Below are positions 29,063 to 38,031 of a DNA stretch of 64,000 bases, piece by piece; position 1 is the first letter of the stretch; every line of letters begins with the position of its first letter. Origin of the DNA: Acinetobacter dispersus (lineage in GTDB: Bacteria > Pseudomonadota > Gammaproteobacteria > Pseudomonadales > Moraxellaceae); NCBI RefSeq assembly GCF_009884975.1, contig NZ_CP041970.1, positions 2,790,001 through 2,854,000 on the forward strand, read 5' to 3'. The notes beneath the pieces are model-generated. The model was not told where the DNA came from and did not search any database. It worked only from the letters and a program-made list of their open reading frames with translations. Both the position numbers and the translations under genes were made by a program.

Positions 29063-30355
29063 TTACCAAAGTGCCAATTGAGTACTGTTACCCGTGGTAT
29101 CTACACCACCCAATTCAGCGAAATGGTATAACTGTCCCAAAAGCTGCCGTAACGGTGGTCCAGACTTGGCATGGGTATCCGTAATCACAATAAACTCAAG
29201 TACGCGAGCACGTTCAGATTGGCGTTGTTTACTCACCCGATAACGTGGAACATCTTGGGTCAGCAAAGTCACTTTACCGCGCTTCAAATTGGCAGTCAGC
29301 AAGTCTTTAGGCTCAATATTCCCATCAGTCGAATAACTGGTCAAAATATAACGTGCATTAATCGTTCCCAATAACTTTTCATAAGCCTCTTTGGCATATT
29401 TAGAGGAGTTATAAGGACTTGGACGTTCTTTACGCCAAGCACGATCAATACCGCTTTTAAAACCTTTAGTATCAGGAGATGGCAAGTCGACTTGATCCCA
29501 TAAAGTCAGTGCATTCAGAACATGATAGTTACTGCTATAGGCATGCTGATTATAGGGTGGATCTAGATAGGCGACATCAACCTCAAAACCACTCATTTGA
29601 TTGGCAAGATGCTGTGCATCAACACACCACATTTCAGCAGCAGGACGCTTAGGATCACCAATCTCACAGAAGCGGCTCGGTGTCAGCCACAATAAAGATT
29701 CAATCCGCTCCAAGGCAGTTTGGGTACGTCCACCCCAGCCCTGATGGAAACTTTTAAAGACACCACTGGTATTACTGACGAAACTTGCTGAATACAGTAG
29801 CGGTGCCAATAAAGCACTCATCTCGACATCATTAATTGCACCTTGCGCTTGCCAAGTTGCAATCTGCTGACGAATCGCATCAATCCGCATACCGTTACGG
29901 CGTTTGAAGAACAAACGATCACGGGCGGGATCATATACATCATCATTACGCGGACATAAATTATGCGTGACCCAGCCTTTAACTTCAGGTAGACGATTTA
30001 GATAATCAATGGCTTTCTGATAACCACCTAGCTCTTTAAAAGCAGGGGCGTCAACACAAGCTAAAATGGCATTGTTCAATGCATGACTATACGGTTCCCA
30101 GTCATTGGCAATCACGCGATAGCCATTTTGACGTGCTAACCGCGAAACAACCCCACTCCCCGCAAAGAAATCAGCAAAAATCGGTGGATTCTTTTTCTTG
30201 CTATTCAATGTACCCGTAATCTCAAGCGCTTCTAAAATCAGGTGAAGCAGCCGACGCTTATTACCGAGATAAGGTACTAACTGATGAAAAAGATATTCGT
30301 CAGTCGTACGGGCAGCATGACGACGTTTGTGATAAACCGATGGTTCTGGATTCAT
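29063..30355 (-). CDS. Orphan N6-adenine DNA methyltransferase (D12/Dam-like class)
   Basis: A 430-residue enzyme predicted to transfer a methyl group from SAM to adenine in DNA. Motif order is alpha class: YLGNKRRL (29-36), the SAM loop DFFAGSGVVS (62-71), and the catalytic DPPYNQHAY (265-273). The long span between the last two (about 200 residues) is the likely target-recognition domain, larger than in Dam. No restriction endonuclease is encoded nearby. Its ATG overlaps the ribD stop (ATGA), so it is translationally coupled to a riboflavin gene, which suggests a stable housekeeping-like role rather than a mobile restriction-modification system. Confidence 0.82.
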   Translation of the reverse strand: MNPEPSVYHKRRHAARTTDEYLFHQLVPYLGNKRRLLHLILEALEITGTLNSKKKNPPIFADFFAGSGVVSRLARQNGYRVIANDWEPYSHALNNAILACVDAPAFKELGGYQKAIDYLNRLPEVKGWVTHNLCPRNDDVYDPARDRLFFKRRNGMRIDAIRQQIATWQAQGAINDVEMSALLAPLLYSASFVSNTSGVFKSFHQGWGGRTQTALERIESLLWLTPSRFCEIGDPKRPAAEMWCVDAQHLANQMSGFEVDVAYLDPPYNQHAYSSNYHVLNALTLWDQVDLPSPDTKGFKSGIDRAWRKERPSPYNSSKYAKEAYEKLLGTINARYILTSYSTDGNIEPKDLLTANLKRGKVTLLTQDVPRYRVSKQRQSERARVLEFIVITDTHAKSGPPLRQLLGQLYHFAELGGVDTTGNSTQLALW

Positions 30356-31452
30356 ATCATCTCTTGGATAGGGAGCAATCTTAGGCGAATGTCTTGCCCA
30401 AGTTGGGTTACATCGACCAACTCAAAACGGAGCTGCTCTGCCATTTTGCTAAATTCAGCATTAAACATAGTCCGAGCAGATTGACCAAGTAAAGTTGGCG
30501 CAACATAACTAATCATTTCATCAACCAATCCTTGTTGTAAAAAGGCCGTTGATAAAGTCGCACCTGCCTCAACCAAAACATCATAAATTTGATATTGTTG
30601 AGACAAAGTCTGCAATAACTGGTTTAAAGGTTGCGGTGGCAATTGTATCACGCCTAAATCAGCAAGTTCTTGACGAAATGGTGTCATCACCATCACCGTT
30701 TCAGATTGCTGTAAAATTTTTGCAGAAAGTGGTAATTGCCCTTGTCGATCTAAAACAATCCGTTTTGGTTGCACCACTGTTGTCAGATCAACGCCTTCTA
30801 ATGCACGCACATTCAGTTCGCAATCATCAGCTAAAACCGTTTGAATACCAGTAATCACCGCACCCGAAATTGCCCGCCAATGTTGTACGTCTTGTCGAGC
30901 TGCTTTGCCAGTAATCCACTTTGATTCACCCGAAGCCATCGCAGTACGGCCATCCAGACTTGATGCTATCTTTAAACGTACATAAGGCAGGCCAGTTGAC
31001 ATAGCCTTTAAAAAACCCAAGTTGAGCGTTTTTGCACTTTCCGTACAGATTCCCGTTTCAACCTCAATGCCAGCATCTTGTAAAATCTTAACGCCTTTAC
31101 CTGCGACCAGTGGATTTGGATCAGAACAGGCAATGACGACTTTTTTCACTTGAGCTTTGACCAAAGCCTCCGCACAAGGCGGTGTTCGACCGTAATGTGC
31201 ACAAGGTTCTAAAGTGACATATGCAGTTGCATCTTTGGCATTCTCAGCTGCTTGACGCAGAGCAAAAACTTCCGCATGCGGCTGACCAGCTTTAGGGTGA
31301 TAGCCTTCCCCAATCAGTTGACCGTCTTTGACAATGACGCAACCGACATTTGGATTCGGCTTCGTCGAATATTGACCACGTCGAGCTAAGGCAATGGCTT
31401 GTTGCATCCAGTGCTGATGTTCAGATAAATGATCTTGGGTTAACTCAGACAT
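30352..31452 (-). CDS. ribD: Bifunctional riboflavin biosynthesis protein RibD
   Basis: A deaminase and reductase for the second and third steps of riboflavin synthesis. The 366 residues contain an N-terminal cytidine-deaminase-like domain with zinc ligands H59-A-E61, C84 and C93 (LEPCAHYGRTPPCAEA) and a C-terminal DHFR-like reductase domain (VRLKIASSLDGRTA near 155). It starts 12 bases after nrdR and overlaps the methyltransferase gene by 4 bases. nrdR-ribD order is common in gammaproteobacteria. Confidence 0.94.
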   Translation of the reverse strand: MSELTQDHLSEHQHWMQQAIALARRGQYSTKPNPNVGCVIVKDGQLIGEGYHPKAGQPHAEVFALRQAAENAKDATAYVTLEPCAHYGRTPPCAEALVKAQVKKVVIACSDPNPLVAGKGVKILQDAGIEVETGICTESAKTLNLGFLKAMSTGLPYVRLKIASSLDGRTAMASGESKWITGKAARQDVQHWRAISGAVITGIQTVLADDCELNVRALEGVDLTTVVQPKRIVLDRQGQLPLSAKILQQSETVMVMTPFRQELADLGVIQLPPQPLNQLLQTLSQQYQIYDVLVEAGATLSTAFLQQGLVDEMISYVAPTLLGQSARTMFNAEFSKMAEQLRFELVDVTQLGQDIRLRLLPIQEMI

Positions 31453-31464
31453 GATCTCTCGAAT

Positions 31465-31929
31465 TTAAGCTTCATTTTCACGTTGTTGCATTTGCTCAAT
31501 TTGATGGCGAAATGCTTCTACATCTTGGAAATCTTGGTACACAGAGGCAAATCGAACGTAGGCAACATGATCCAAAGCAAATAATGCCTGCATCACAATT
31601 TCACCAATTGTTCTAGATTTGACATCCCGTTCGCCTAGGCGGCGGATCTGCGATTGAATATCGCTGAGTACGGTTTCAATTTGTTCCTGAGTGACAGGAC
31701 GTTTTTGTAAGGCATGCATTAAAGAACGGCGTAGTTTGGCCTCATCAAAAGGTTCATTTTTACCGTCTGATTTGATCACACGAGGCATGACCACATCATA
31801 ACTTTCAAAGGTGGTAAAACGCTCCCCACAAATGACACACTCACGACGACGACGAATCTGGCAGCCTTCGGCAGCCAAACGGGAGTCTATGACTTTACTA
31901 TCAGCAGCGTTACAAAATGGACAATGCAT
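31465..31929 (-). CDS. nrdR: Transcriptional repressor NrdR
   Basis: A dATP/ATP-sensing repressor of ribonucleotide reductase genes. The 154 residues have a zinc ribbon with C3, C6, C31 and C34, then an ATP-cone domain (about 49-139, [22 protein letters not shown]). It is the first gene of nrdR-ribD-methyltransferase. No nrd genes or obvious NrdR boxes are present in the window. Confidence 0.94.
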   Translation of the reverse strand: MHCPFCNAADSKVIDSRLAAEGCQIRRRRECVICGERFTTFESYDVVMPRVIKSDGKNEPFDEAKLRRSLMHALQKRPVTQEQIETVLSDIQSQIRRLGERDVKSRTIGEIVMQALFALDHVAYVRFASVYQDFQDVEAFRHQIEQMQQRENEA

Positions 31930-32006
31930 AGTTGCGCGATTATTTACTCACTTTGCTTAAGTGTAGCAAAGTTTCTTCAATTGCAGAACTAGCACCCTAA
32001 AGCCAT

Positions 32007-32038
32007 AAAAAAACAGCCCCATAAGGCTGTTTTTTTTA
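32007..32038. terminator. Terminator between amtB and nrdR
   Basis: AACAGCC/GGCTGTT stem (32012-32031) with a short loop, A run before and eight T after. It follows the amtB stop on the minus strand. Confidence 0.8.
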
Positions 32039-32055
32039 ATCACATCTTGCACTGA

Positions 32056-33462
32056 TTATTCGATACGTTCGCCATGTTGGCTAAGGTCAAGACCCATACG
32101 CTCATCATCAGCACTTACACGGATACCAATCACCAGATCAATTACTTTCAGGATAATGAAGGTCACAATTGCGCTATAAGCGATTGTCGCTAACACACCT
32201 TCAATTTGTACCCACAATTGACCGATAAAGGTCGGTGCAAGTGCAACATTTGCCGCTTTGATGATTTCATCACTGTAGAACACACCAGTAAGAATCGCAC
32301 CAACGATACCACCAACAGCATGTAAACCAAACGCGTCCAGAGCATCATCCGCTTTAAGCAGGCGTTTCAGTGCAGTAATCCCCCAGAAGCACACCACACC
32401 ACCAATTAAGCCCATGATTAATGCGCCACCTACACCAACGAAACCAGCAGCAGGGGTAATCACCACTAAACCAGCAACCGCACCTGATGCACCACCAAGA
32501 ACTGATGCTTTACCACGAACAAGACGTTCAACAATGAGCCATGAGAATGCAGCAGCGGCAGCAGCTACTTGAGTTACAAGAATCGCCATACTTGCACGCG
32601 CACCAGCACCTAAAGCACTACCACCGTTAAAGCCGAACCAACCTACCCAAATCAAGCTTGCGCCAATCACAGTTAAAGTTAAGTTATGCGGTGCCATAGA
32701 TTCACGGCCAAGGCCTGTACGTTTCCCTAACATGTATGCTGCAACCAAACCTGCAACACCTGCGTTAATATGAACAACCGTACCACCAGCAAAATCTAAT
32801 GCGCCTGCTTTGAATAACCAACCATCAGCCGCCCATACCCAGTGAGTGATTGGTGCATAAACCAAGATGACCCATACTGCGATAAATGCCATAAATGCTG
32901 AATATTTCATACGATCAGCAATCGAACCACTGATAATCGCAACAGTGATGATCGCAAACGTCATTTGGAAAATAACAAATAAGCTTTCAGGAATTGTTCC
33001 ACTTAAGGCATCAAATGCAACGCCATTCAGCATCGCCTTGCCCAAATCGCCCACATAAGCTCCTGAACCAGAGAAAGCCAATGAGTAACCGGCAATTACC
33101 CAGATTAAACTCACTAAGATCGCCGCAGAAAGGCTGAACATCATGGTGCTGAGTACGTTTTTCTTACGTACCATACCACCATAGAACAGAGCCAAACCAG
33201 GAATAGTCATCAACAGAACCAATGCTGTTGAAACAAGAACCCAAGCTGTATCACCTGTATCCACTGTTGCTACAGCAGCAGGAGCAGCCTCTTCAGGAGC
33301 TGGAGCTTCAACTGCAACGATTTCAGTTGTTGCAGCACCCGTATCAGCAACGGCTACGGTTTGTTCAGTTGTTGGTGCTGATGCAGCATCTTCTGCCCAA
33401 ACCACCGCTGAACCACCTAAGAGTGCGCCAGATAGACTGAGCGCCATAAGCATTTTTTTCAT
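32056..33462 (-). CDS. amtB: Ammonium transporter AmtB
   Basis: A trimeric inner-membrane ammonia channel, 468 residues. It begins with a signal sequence (to about VWA-23) and an Ala/Pro/Glu-rich periplasmic segment (about 24-68), then eleven membrane helices. The pore histidines lie in HINAGVAG and HAVGGIVG. A C-terminal cytoplasmic tail (SADDERMGLDLSQHGERIE) is the docking site for GlnK. It follows glnK and has its own sigma-54 promoter, so it should respond to nitrogen limitation through NtrC. Confidence 0.95.
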   Translation of the reverse strand: MKKMLMALSLSGALLGGSAVVWAEDAASAPTTEQTVAVADTGAATTEIVAVEAPAPEEAAPAAVATVDTGDTAWVLVSTALVLLMTIPGLALFYGGMVRKKNVLSTMMFSLSAAILVSLIWVIAGYSLAFSGSGAYVGDLGKAMLNGVAFDALSGTIPESLFVIFQMTFAIITVAIISGSIADRMKYSAFMAFIAVWVILVYAPITHWVWAADGWLFKAGALDFAGGTVVHINAGVAGLVAAYMLGKRTGLGRESMAPHNLTLTVIGASLIWVGWFGFNGGSALGAGARASMAILVTQVAAAAAAFSWLIVERLVRGKASVLGGASGAVAGLVVITPAAGFVGVGGALIMGLIGGVVCFWGITALKRLLKADDALDAFGLHAVGGIVGAILTGVFYSDEIIKAANVALAPTFIGQLWVQIEGVLATIAYSAIVTFIILKVIDLVIGIRVSADDERMGLDLSQHGERIE

Positions 33463-33512
33463 TCGTGTCCCCCAACCTTATTTTGCGAGCTATTTCTCTT
33501 AATTTCTAACTC

Positions 33513-33528
33513 AGCAAAGTTTGTGCCA
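33513..33528 (-). promoter_or_regulatory. Sigma-54 promoter of amtB
   Basis: On the minus strand TGGCACAAACTTTGCT matches the sigma-54 consensus TGGCACg-N4-TTGCa/t, with GG and GC exactly 10 bases apart. It lies in the glnK-amtB gap, about 50 bases before the amtB start. Confidence 0.8.
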
Positions 33529-33530
33529 AT

Positions 33531-33983
<453 letters not shown>

Positions 33984-34144
33984 TTAGGCTTGAAGATGTA
34001 GATAGTGCATCGAAAATAAGTTTCATTTCGCTATATTGAATGAAATCAACCAGTCACTCATCCTTCTGTCCCGAAGTGTGCTAGAGGAATATAGCCAGCA
34101 GTGATACACTGAGCAGCAAATATACATAACCTATTGAGCACTTT

Positions 34145-34372
34145 ATGATTGAGACTCTTTTACAGGCAATTTTGCAACAAGTTGACCAACCTAAAAAAGA
34201 CCTAGAAAAAAACTTACGTGCGTTACTCAGTGAAAGTATCGAAAAACTAGACCTTGTCTCTAAACAAGAACTTGATCGCCAAAGAACTGCACTCAATACG
34301 GCCAATCAACGCCTCACTGAACTGCAACAGCAAATGAAAATACTCGAAGAAATCGTTCAGAATAAAAAATAA
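34145..34372 (+). CDS. ubiK: Ubiquinone biosynthesis accessory factor UbiK
   Basis: A 75-residue BMFP/YqiC-type protein: a short amphipathic N-terminal helix (MIETLLQAILQQV), then a C-terminal coiled coil (about 38-72, rich in Leu heptads). In E. coli UbiK binds UbiJ and lipids and supports aerobic ubiquinone synthesis. It is followed at about 70 bases by comM, with a hairpin region between. The location next to glnK is divergent. Confidence 0.82.
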   Translation: MIETLLQAILQQVDQPKKDLEKNLRALLSESIEKLDLVSKQELDRQRTALNTANQRLTELQQQMKILEEIVQNKK

Positions 34373-34441
34373 GCACCAATTCGGTGCGAACAGCACCGAA
34401 AAATGATTAAAAATAAAGCACCACAATGGAACAATAATAAG

Positions 34442-35929
34442 ATGTCTTTTGCCAAAATCTATACGAGAGGCCTATTGGGCCTGCATGCCCCACAAATTGA
34501 AGTTGAGGTTCATATCAGTTCAGGCTTGCCCTCGTTAACAATTGTGGGGCTACCTGAAGCAGCAGTACGTGAAAGTAAAGATCGTGTCCGCTCAGCTATT
34601 ATTAATAGCGGTTTTCAGTTCCCAACCAAGCGCTTAACCATCAATTTAGCACCCGCTGATCTTCCTAAAGATGGTTCACGACTTGACCTCCCAATTGCCT
34701 TAGGTATCTTGATTGCTTCTGGACAACTTCCTGAAAATAGTACTGAAGGTTTTGAATTTATTGGGGAACTTGCATTAGATGGTCATTTACGCCCGATTTC
34801 AGGTGCATTGACCATCGCAATGGCCTGCCAACAGGCTCAACATCGCCTGTTACTACCTACAAGCAATTTAGAAGAAGCCAATCAGCTTCCCGATTTTGAG
34901 GTATATGCGGCCAATCACCTAAAGGATGTCTGTGCACATTTTTCGGGCAATTCGCAAATTACTGCTGCACCACAAAGATCAGATCATGGTTTAACCTCTT
35001 ATCAACTTGATCTCGCAGACGTTAAAGGGCAATTACGGCCACGTCGTGCATTGGAGATTGCAGCAGCAGGTGGACATTCGCTCTTATTTAAAGGTCCTCC
35101 TGGTACAGGTAAAACCTTACTCGCCTCTCGCCTTCCCTCCATTTTACCGCCACTCAATGCACAGGAAAATTTAGAGGTCGCCAGTATTTATTCAGTCGCC
35201 AATGCACAACATAGCTTTGGACAACGCCCTTTCCGAGCACCACACCATACCGCATCTGCGATCGCCTTGGTCGGTGGTGGTTCTCAACCCAAGCCTGGCG
35301 AAATCACCTTGGCGCATTTGGGTGTTTTATTTTTGGATGAATTGCCCGAATTTGATCGCAAAGTCCTCGAAGTCTTGCGTCAACCACTAGAGTCCAAAGA
35401 AATTGTGATTTCTCGTGCAGCACGTCAAATGACCTTTCCTGCAAATTTTCAATTTATTGCCGCAATGAATCCCTGTCCCTGTGGTTATGCCTTTAATCAG
35501 GATAGTCGCTGCCAATGCTCTCCTGAGAGTATCCAACGCTATCAAAATCGAATTTCCGGCCCGCTGTTAGATCGGATTGATTTACATATTGAGGTTCCAC
35601 CACTCCAAGCTCAGGAACTACAAGATCGGACTCCCGTCGAAAATTCTGATACGGTACGACAACGCGTTATCAATGCTTATGAAAAACAGATCCAGAGACA
35701 ACACTGTTTGAATCAGGCTCTTTCACCGAAATTGCTGGAACAACATGCACTTTTAGATGACAGCTCAACCAAAATCATAGAAATGGCACAACAGCGTTTA
35801 AATCTCTCTGCCCGTGCTTACCATCGAGTCCTCCGTGTTGCCAGAACGATTGCTGACTTAGCTGAAAGCGAATGCATCAGTAGCAATCATCTGACGGAAG
35901 CATTGTCTTATCGTGGTAGTCAAAGCTAA
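34442..35929 (+). CDS. comM: ComM / YifB family Mg chelatase-like AAA ATPase
   Basis: A hexameric helicase that drives branch migration during natural transformation. The 495 residues have an N-terminal Lon-like fold (about 1-170), an AAA+ domain with Walker A GPPGTGKT from G218 and Walker B LFLDELPEF, a Cys cluster CPCGYAFNQDSRCQC near 340, and a C-terminal Mg-chelatase domain. I start at the ATG at 34442 (MSFAKIYTRG), usual for the family. The gene is uninterrupted. In A. baumannii this gene is the insertion site of AbaR resistance islands. Confidence 0.92.
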   Translation: MSFAKIYTRGLLGLHAPQIEVEVHISSGLPSLTIVGLPEAAVRESKDRVRSAIINSGFQFPTKRLTINLAPADLPKDGSRLDLPIALGILIASGQLPENSTEGFEFIGELALDGHLRPISGALTIAMACQQAQHRLLLPTSNLEEANQLPDFEVYAANHLKDVCAHFSGNSQITAAPQRSDHGLTSYQLDLADVKGQLRPRRALEIAAAGGHSLLFKGPPGTGKTLLASRLPSILPPLNAQENLEVASIYSVANAQHSFGQRPFRAPHHTASAIALVGGGSQPKPGEITLAHLGVLFLDELPEFDRKVLEVLRQPLESKEIVISRAARQMTFPANFQFIAAMNPCPCGYAFNQDSRCQCSPESIQRYQNRISGPLLDRIDLHIEVPPLQAQELQDRTPVENSDTVRQRVINAYEKQIQRQHCLNQALSPKLLEQHALLDDSSTKIIEMAQQRLNLSARAYHRVLRVARTIADLAESECISSNHLTEALSYRGSQS

Positions 35930-35971
35930 AAAGCGACCATATAGGTCGCCTCTTTTATAGATCAGAGCGCA

Positions 35972-36760
35972 TTAAAAGGCATAACCAAGTGCTAAAACAA
36001 CTTTATTCTTTTGCTTGGTTTCATCACGGGTATAGCCACCAAAAATATAATCCAGACTCCACGTTGCGCCTGTATTACCCAAAGGATGTGATAAACCCAG
36101 TGTTGCATGACGGAAAGCAAAATCCGTTTTAGTTACATCACCAGCTTTGGCTTGATAAGCTAGATACTCATCGTCATCACCATAATAGTAGGCTGCAACT
36201 TGCGCTTTACCTGTAAATCCACCTGCAAGTTTTGGCGCATAGGTCGCCAAGAAATAGGTATCGCCTTTGTTCCCGAAGGTGACATTATTCAATAAAGTCT
36301 GCACGGTAATGCTGAAATCTTTATAACTCAAACCCAAGATGGTTTCATAACCTGTCGACTCCCAACCCGGATAATAGTAATAAACTGTCCCCCCGATCTG
36401 ATAGCCCAAATCGTCAGTAATTTTGCCTTTATATCCCGCGTAAAAATCGTTTTCGAAGGATTTCTTCTCTTCCTTCACATCAGTAGGTGAAGTATTAAAA
36501 TCAGCATAGGCAGCCGTTAAAGTCGAAAACCAATAGCCCAAATAGAAGCCACTGTCATGACTATAATCCAGCCCCCCTTGAACCGCTGGTGTATCACTTT
36601 CTGGTGAGTTGGTCATGCCGCGTAAGTTATAGCTCGATACCACATTCACATTTCCTGTAACAGTGCCCGGAAATGGCAGTTTTGTTTCTTCTGCTAAACT
36701 TAAAGTTGATGCAGCAGTCATCATTCCCAGTACAGCAGCCTTGCATGCAAACTTCATCAT
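35972..36760 (-). CDS. TorF family putative porin (copy 1)
   Basis: A 262-residue outer-membrane protein with a signal peptide (cleavage near SLA-23) and alternating aromatic beta strands that end in the C-terminal Phe signal LALGYAF. The start region TGNVNVVSSYNLRGMTNSPESDTPAVQGGLDYSHDSG is the TorF/Gcw_chp signature. The substrate is unknown. The second copy is at 38032-38844; the two share the signature and leader but differ much in the middle. A sigma-54 promoter lies upstream, which suggests a nitrogen-scavenging role. GGGGAGA precedes the ATG pair. Confidence 0.85.
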   Translation of the reverse strand: MMKFACKAAVLGMMTAASTLSLAEETKLPFPGTVTGNVNVVSSYNLRGMTNSPESDTPAVQGGLDYSHDSGFYLGYWFSTLTAAYADFNTSPTDVKEEKKSFENDFYAGYKGKITDDLGYQIGGTVYYYYPGWESTGYETILGLSYKDFSITVQTLLNNVTFGNKGDTYFLATYAPKLAGGFTGKAQVAAYYYGDDDEYLAYQAKAGDVTKTDFAFRHATLGLSHPLGNTGATWSLDYIFGGYTRDETKQKNKVVLALGYAF

Positions 36761-37152
36761 ATTGATCTCCCCCTATTTTTAGATACTCAATTGATTTTTA
36801 AGCTTTAAATTGCATCACAAGCTAATTAGCAATTGCTGTGCCAAATCACAAAAATAAAAAAAAGACAAATAAAATCAAATACTAATAAAGATTAACTCAA
36901 TATTTTCCAAGTTTTAAGGCAAAGTATTTCTAATCATGCAACTGAAATGAGCGCCCCCCCTATCCTTCATAGCGCATAAAAAGCACCTTTTTAGCCAAGC
37001 AAATAATTTTTATACATTCAAAACTTTAGTTCCTGAACAGCATAAAAAAACAGCAATTTCAAAAGAAACGATGTTTAATAATGATCTAACAAGATTCGCA
37101 TGCTGTTCCTTCAAAAGTGCGAACAACATAAAAAATTCTAAGACTGGCTAAT
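36761..37152. other. Divergent intergenic region torF1 / TSUP gene
   Basis: 392 AT-rich bases. It contains the sigma-54 promoter of torF1 and presumably the promoter of the TauE/SafE gene on the plus strand. An enhancer for an NtrC-type activator would be expected between about 36850 and 37100, but I could not identify a convincing dyad. Confidence 0.5.
36828..36843 (-). promoter_or_regulatory. Sigma-54 promoter of torF copy 1
   Basis: On the minus strand TGGCACAGCAATTGCT fits the -24/-12 consensus with GG and GC 10 bases apart. It is about 70 bases before the start codon. The same 16 bases occur in front of the second torF gene. Confidence 0.8.
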
Positions 37153-37920
37153 ATGATGATTAATGAAACCGTCCTACTGACTTTAGGATTCTTTGCCTTC
37201 TGCGGTGGTCTTATTGACGCCGCAGTGGGTGGAGGCGGTTTAGTTCAAATTCCAGCTCTATTACATGCTTTGCCACAACACAGCATCGCGACCGTTTTTG
37301 GTACAAATAAGTTAGCTGTTTGGGCTGGAACAGCCTCTTCTATTTTTAAATTTGTTCATAAAATCAATTTTGTGTGGAAACTTCTGATTCCCACCATGCT
37401 TGCAGCATTTATATTTGCATTTGTTGGGGCGATGACCACTGCCTATATCCCAAAACAATTGATGACGTATGTCATTTTCTTTTTACTCATCACGATGGCC
37501 ATTTATACTTTTTTAAAGAAGGACTTAGGCGCACGAAGTACTTATGTCAAATGTGGCTATAAAGAAATCTTGCTTGGAATCCTCTTTGGCGGATTGATTG
37601 GTTTTTATGATGGTGTTTTTGGACCTGGTAGCGGAAGTTTTCTGCTCTTTCTGTTTGTCAAAGTTTTTGGCTTTGATTTTCTGAATGCTTCAGCATCGGC
37701 AAAGGTTGTTAACCTTGGGACATTTAGCGCAGCACTTTTATTTTTTATCCCCACAGGTCATGTCTTGTGGTCAATCGGATTAACGATCGCCGTCTGTAAT
37801 ATTATGGGTTCTTTAGTGGGTGTTTTTTTAGCGCTACACTATGGCAGCCAATTTATTAGATTATTTTTTCTTGTCCTTTTGGTTTTTCTGATTATCAGAA
37901 TGGGGTTCTCTATATTCTAA
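37153..37920 (+). CDS. Sulfite exporter TauE/SafE (TSUP) family transporter
   Basis: A 255-residue inner-membrane protein with about eight helices arranged as two repeats. Each repeat starts with a glycine-rich motif: GLIDAAVGGGGLVQIPALL near 19-37 and GFYDGVFGPGSGSFLLF near 150-166. The family exports or imports small sulfur or carbon anions; the substrate cannot be told from the sequence. It stands between the two TorF porin genes and is divergent from the first, so a shared physiological role is possible. Confidence 0.88.
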   Translation: MMINETVLLTLGFFAFCGGLIDAAVGGGGLVQIPALLHALPQHSIATVFGTNKLAVWAGTASSIFKFVHKINFVWKLLIPTMLAAFIFAFVGAMTTAYIPKQLMTYVIFFLLITMAIYTFLKKDLGARSTYVKCGYKEILLGILFGGLIGFYDGVFGPGSGSFLLFLFVKVFGFDFLNASASAKVVNLGTFSAALLFFIPTGHVLWSIGLTIAVCNIMGSLVGVFLALHYGSQFIRLFFLVLLVFLIIRMGFSIF

Positions 37921-37985
37921 ATGACTGTAAAACCTTGTTGAACCAAAGCTCTAGCGGCTTAAAACAATTCGACCGAAATCTGTAT

Positions 37986-38016
37986 AAAAAAAGCCAACAA
38001 AAATGCTGGCTTTTTC
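37986..38016. terminator. Bidirectional terminator between the TSUP gene and torF copy 2
   Basis: AGCCA/TGGCT stem (37992-38011) with an interrupted inner C-G pair, seven A before and a T-rich run after. Confidence 0.65.
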
Positions 38017-38031
38017 TTTCTTCAAAGAAGA

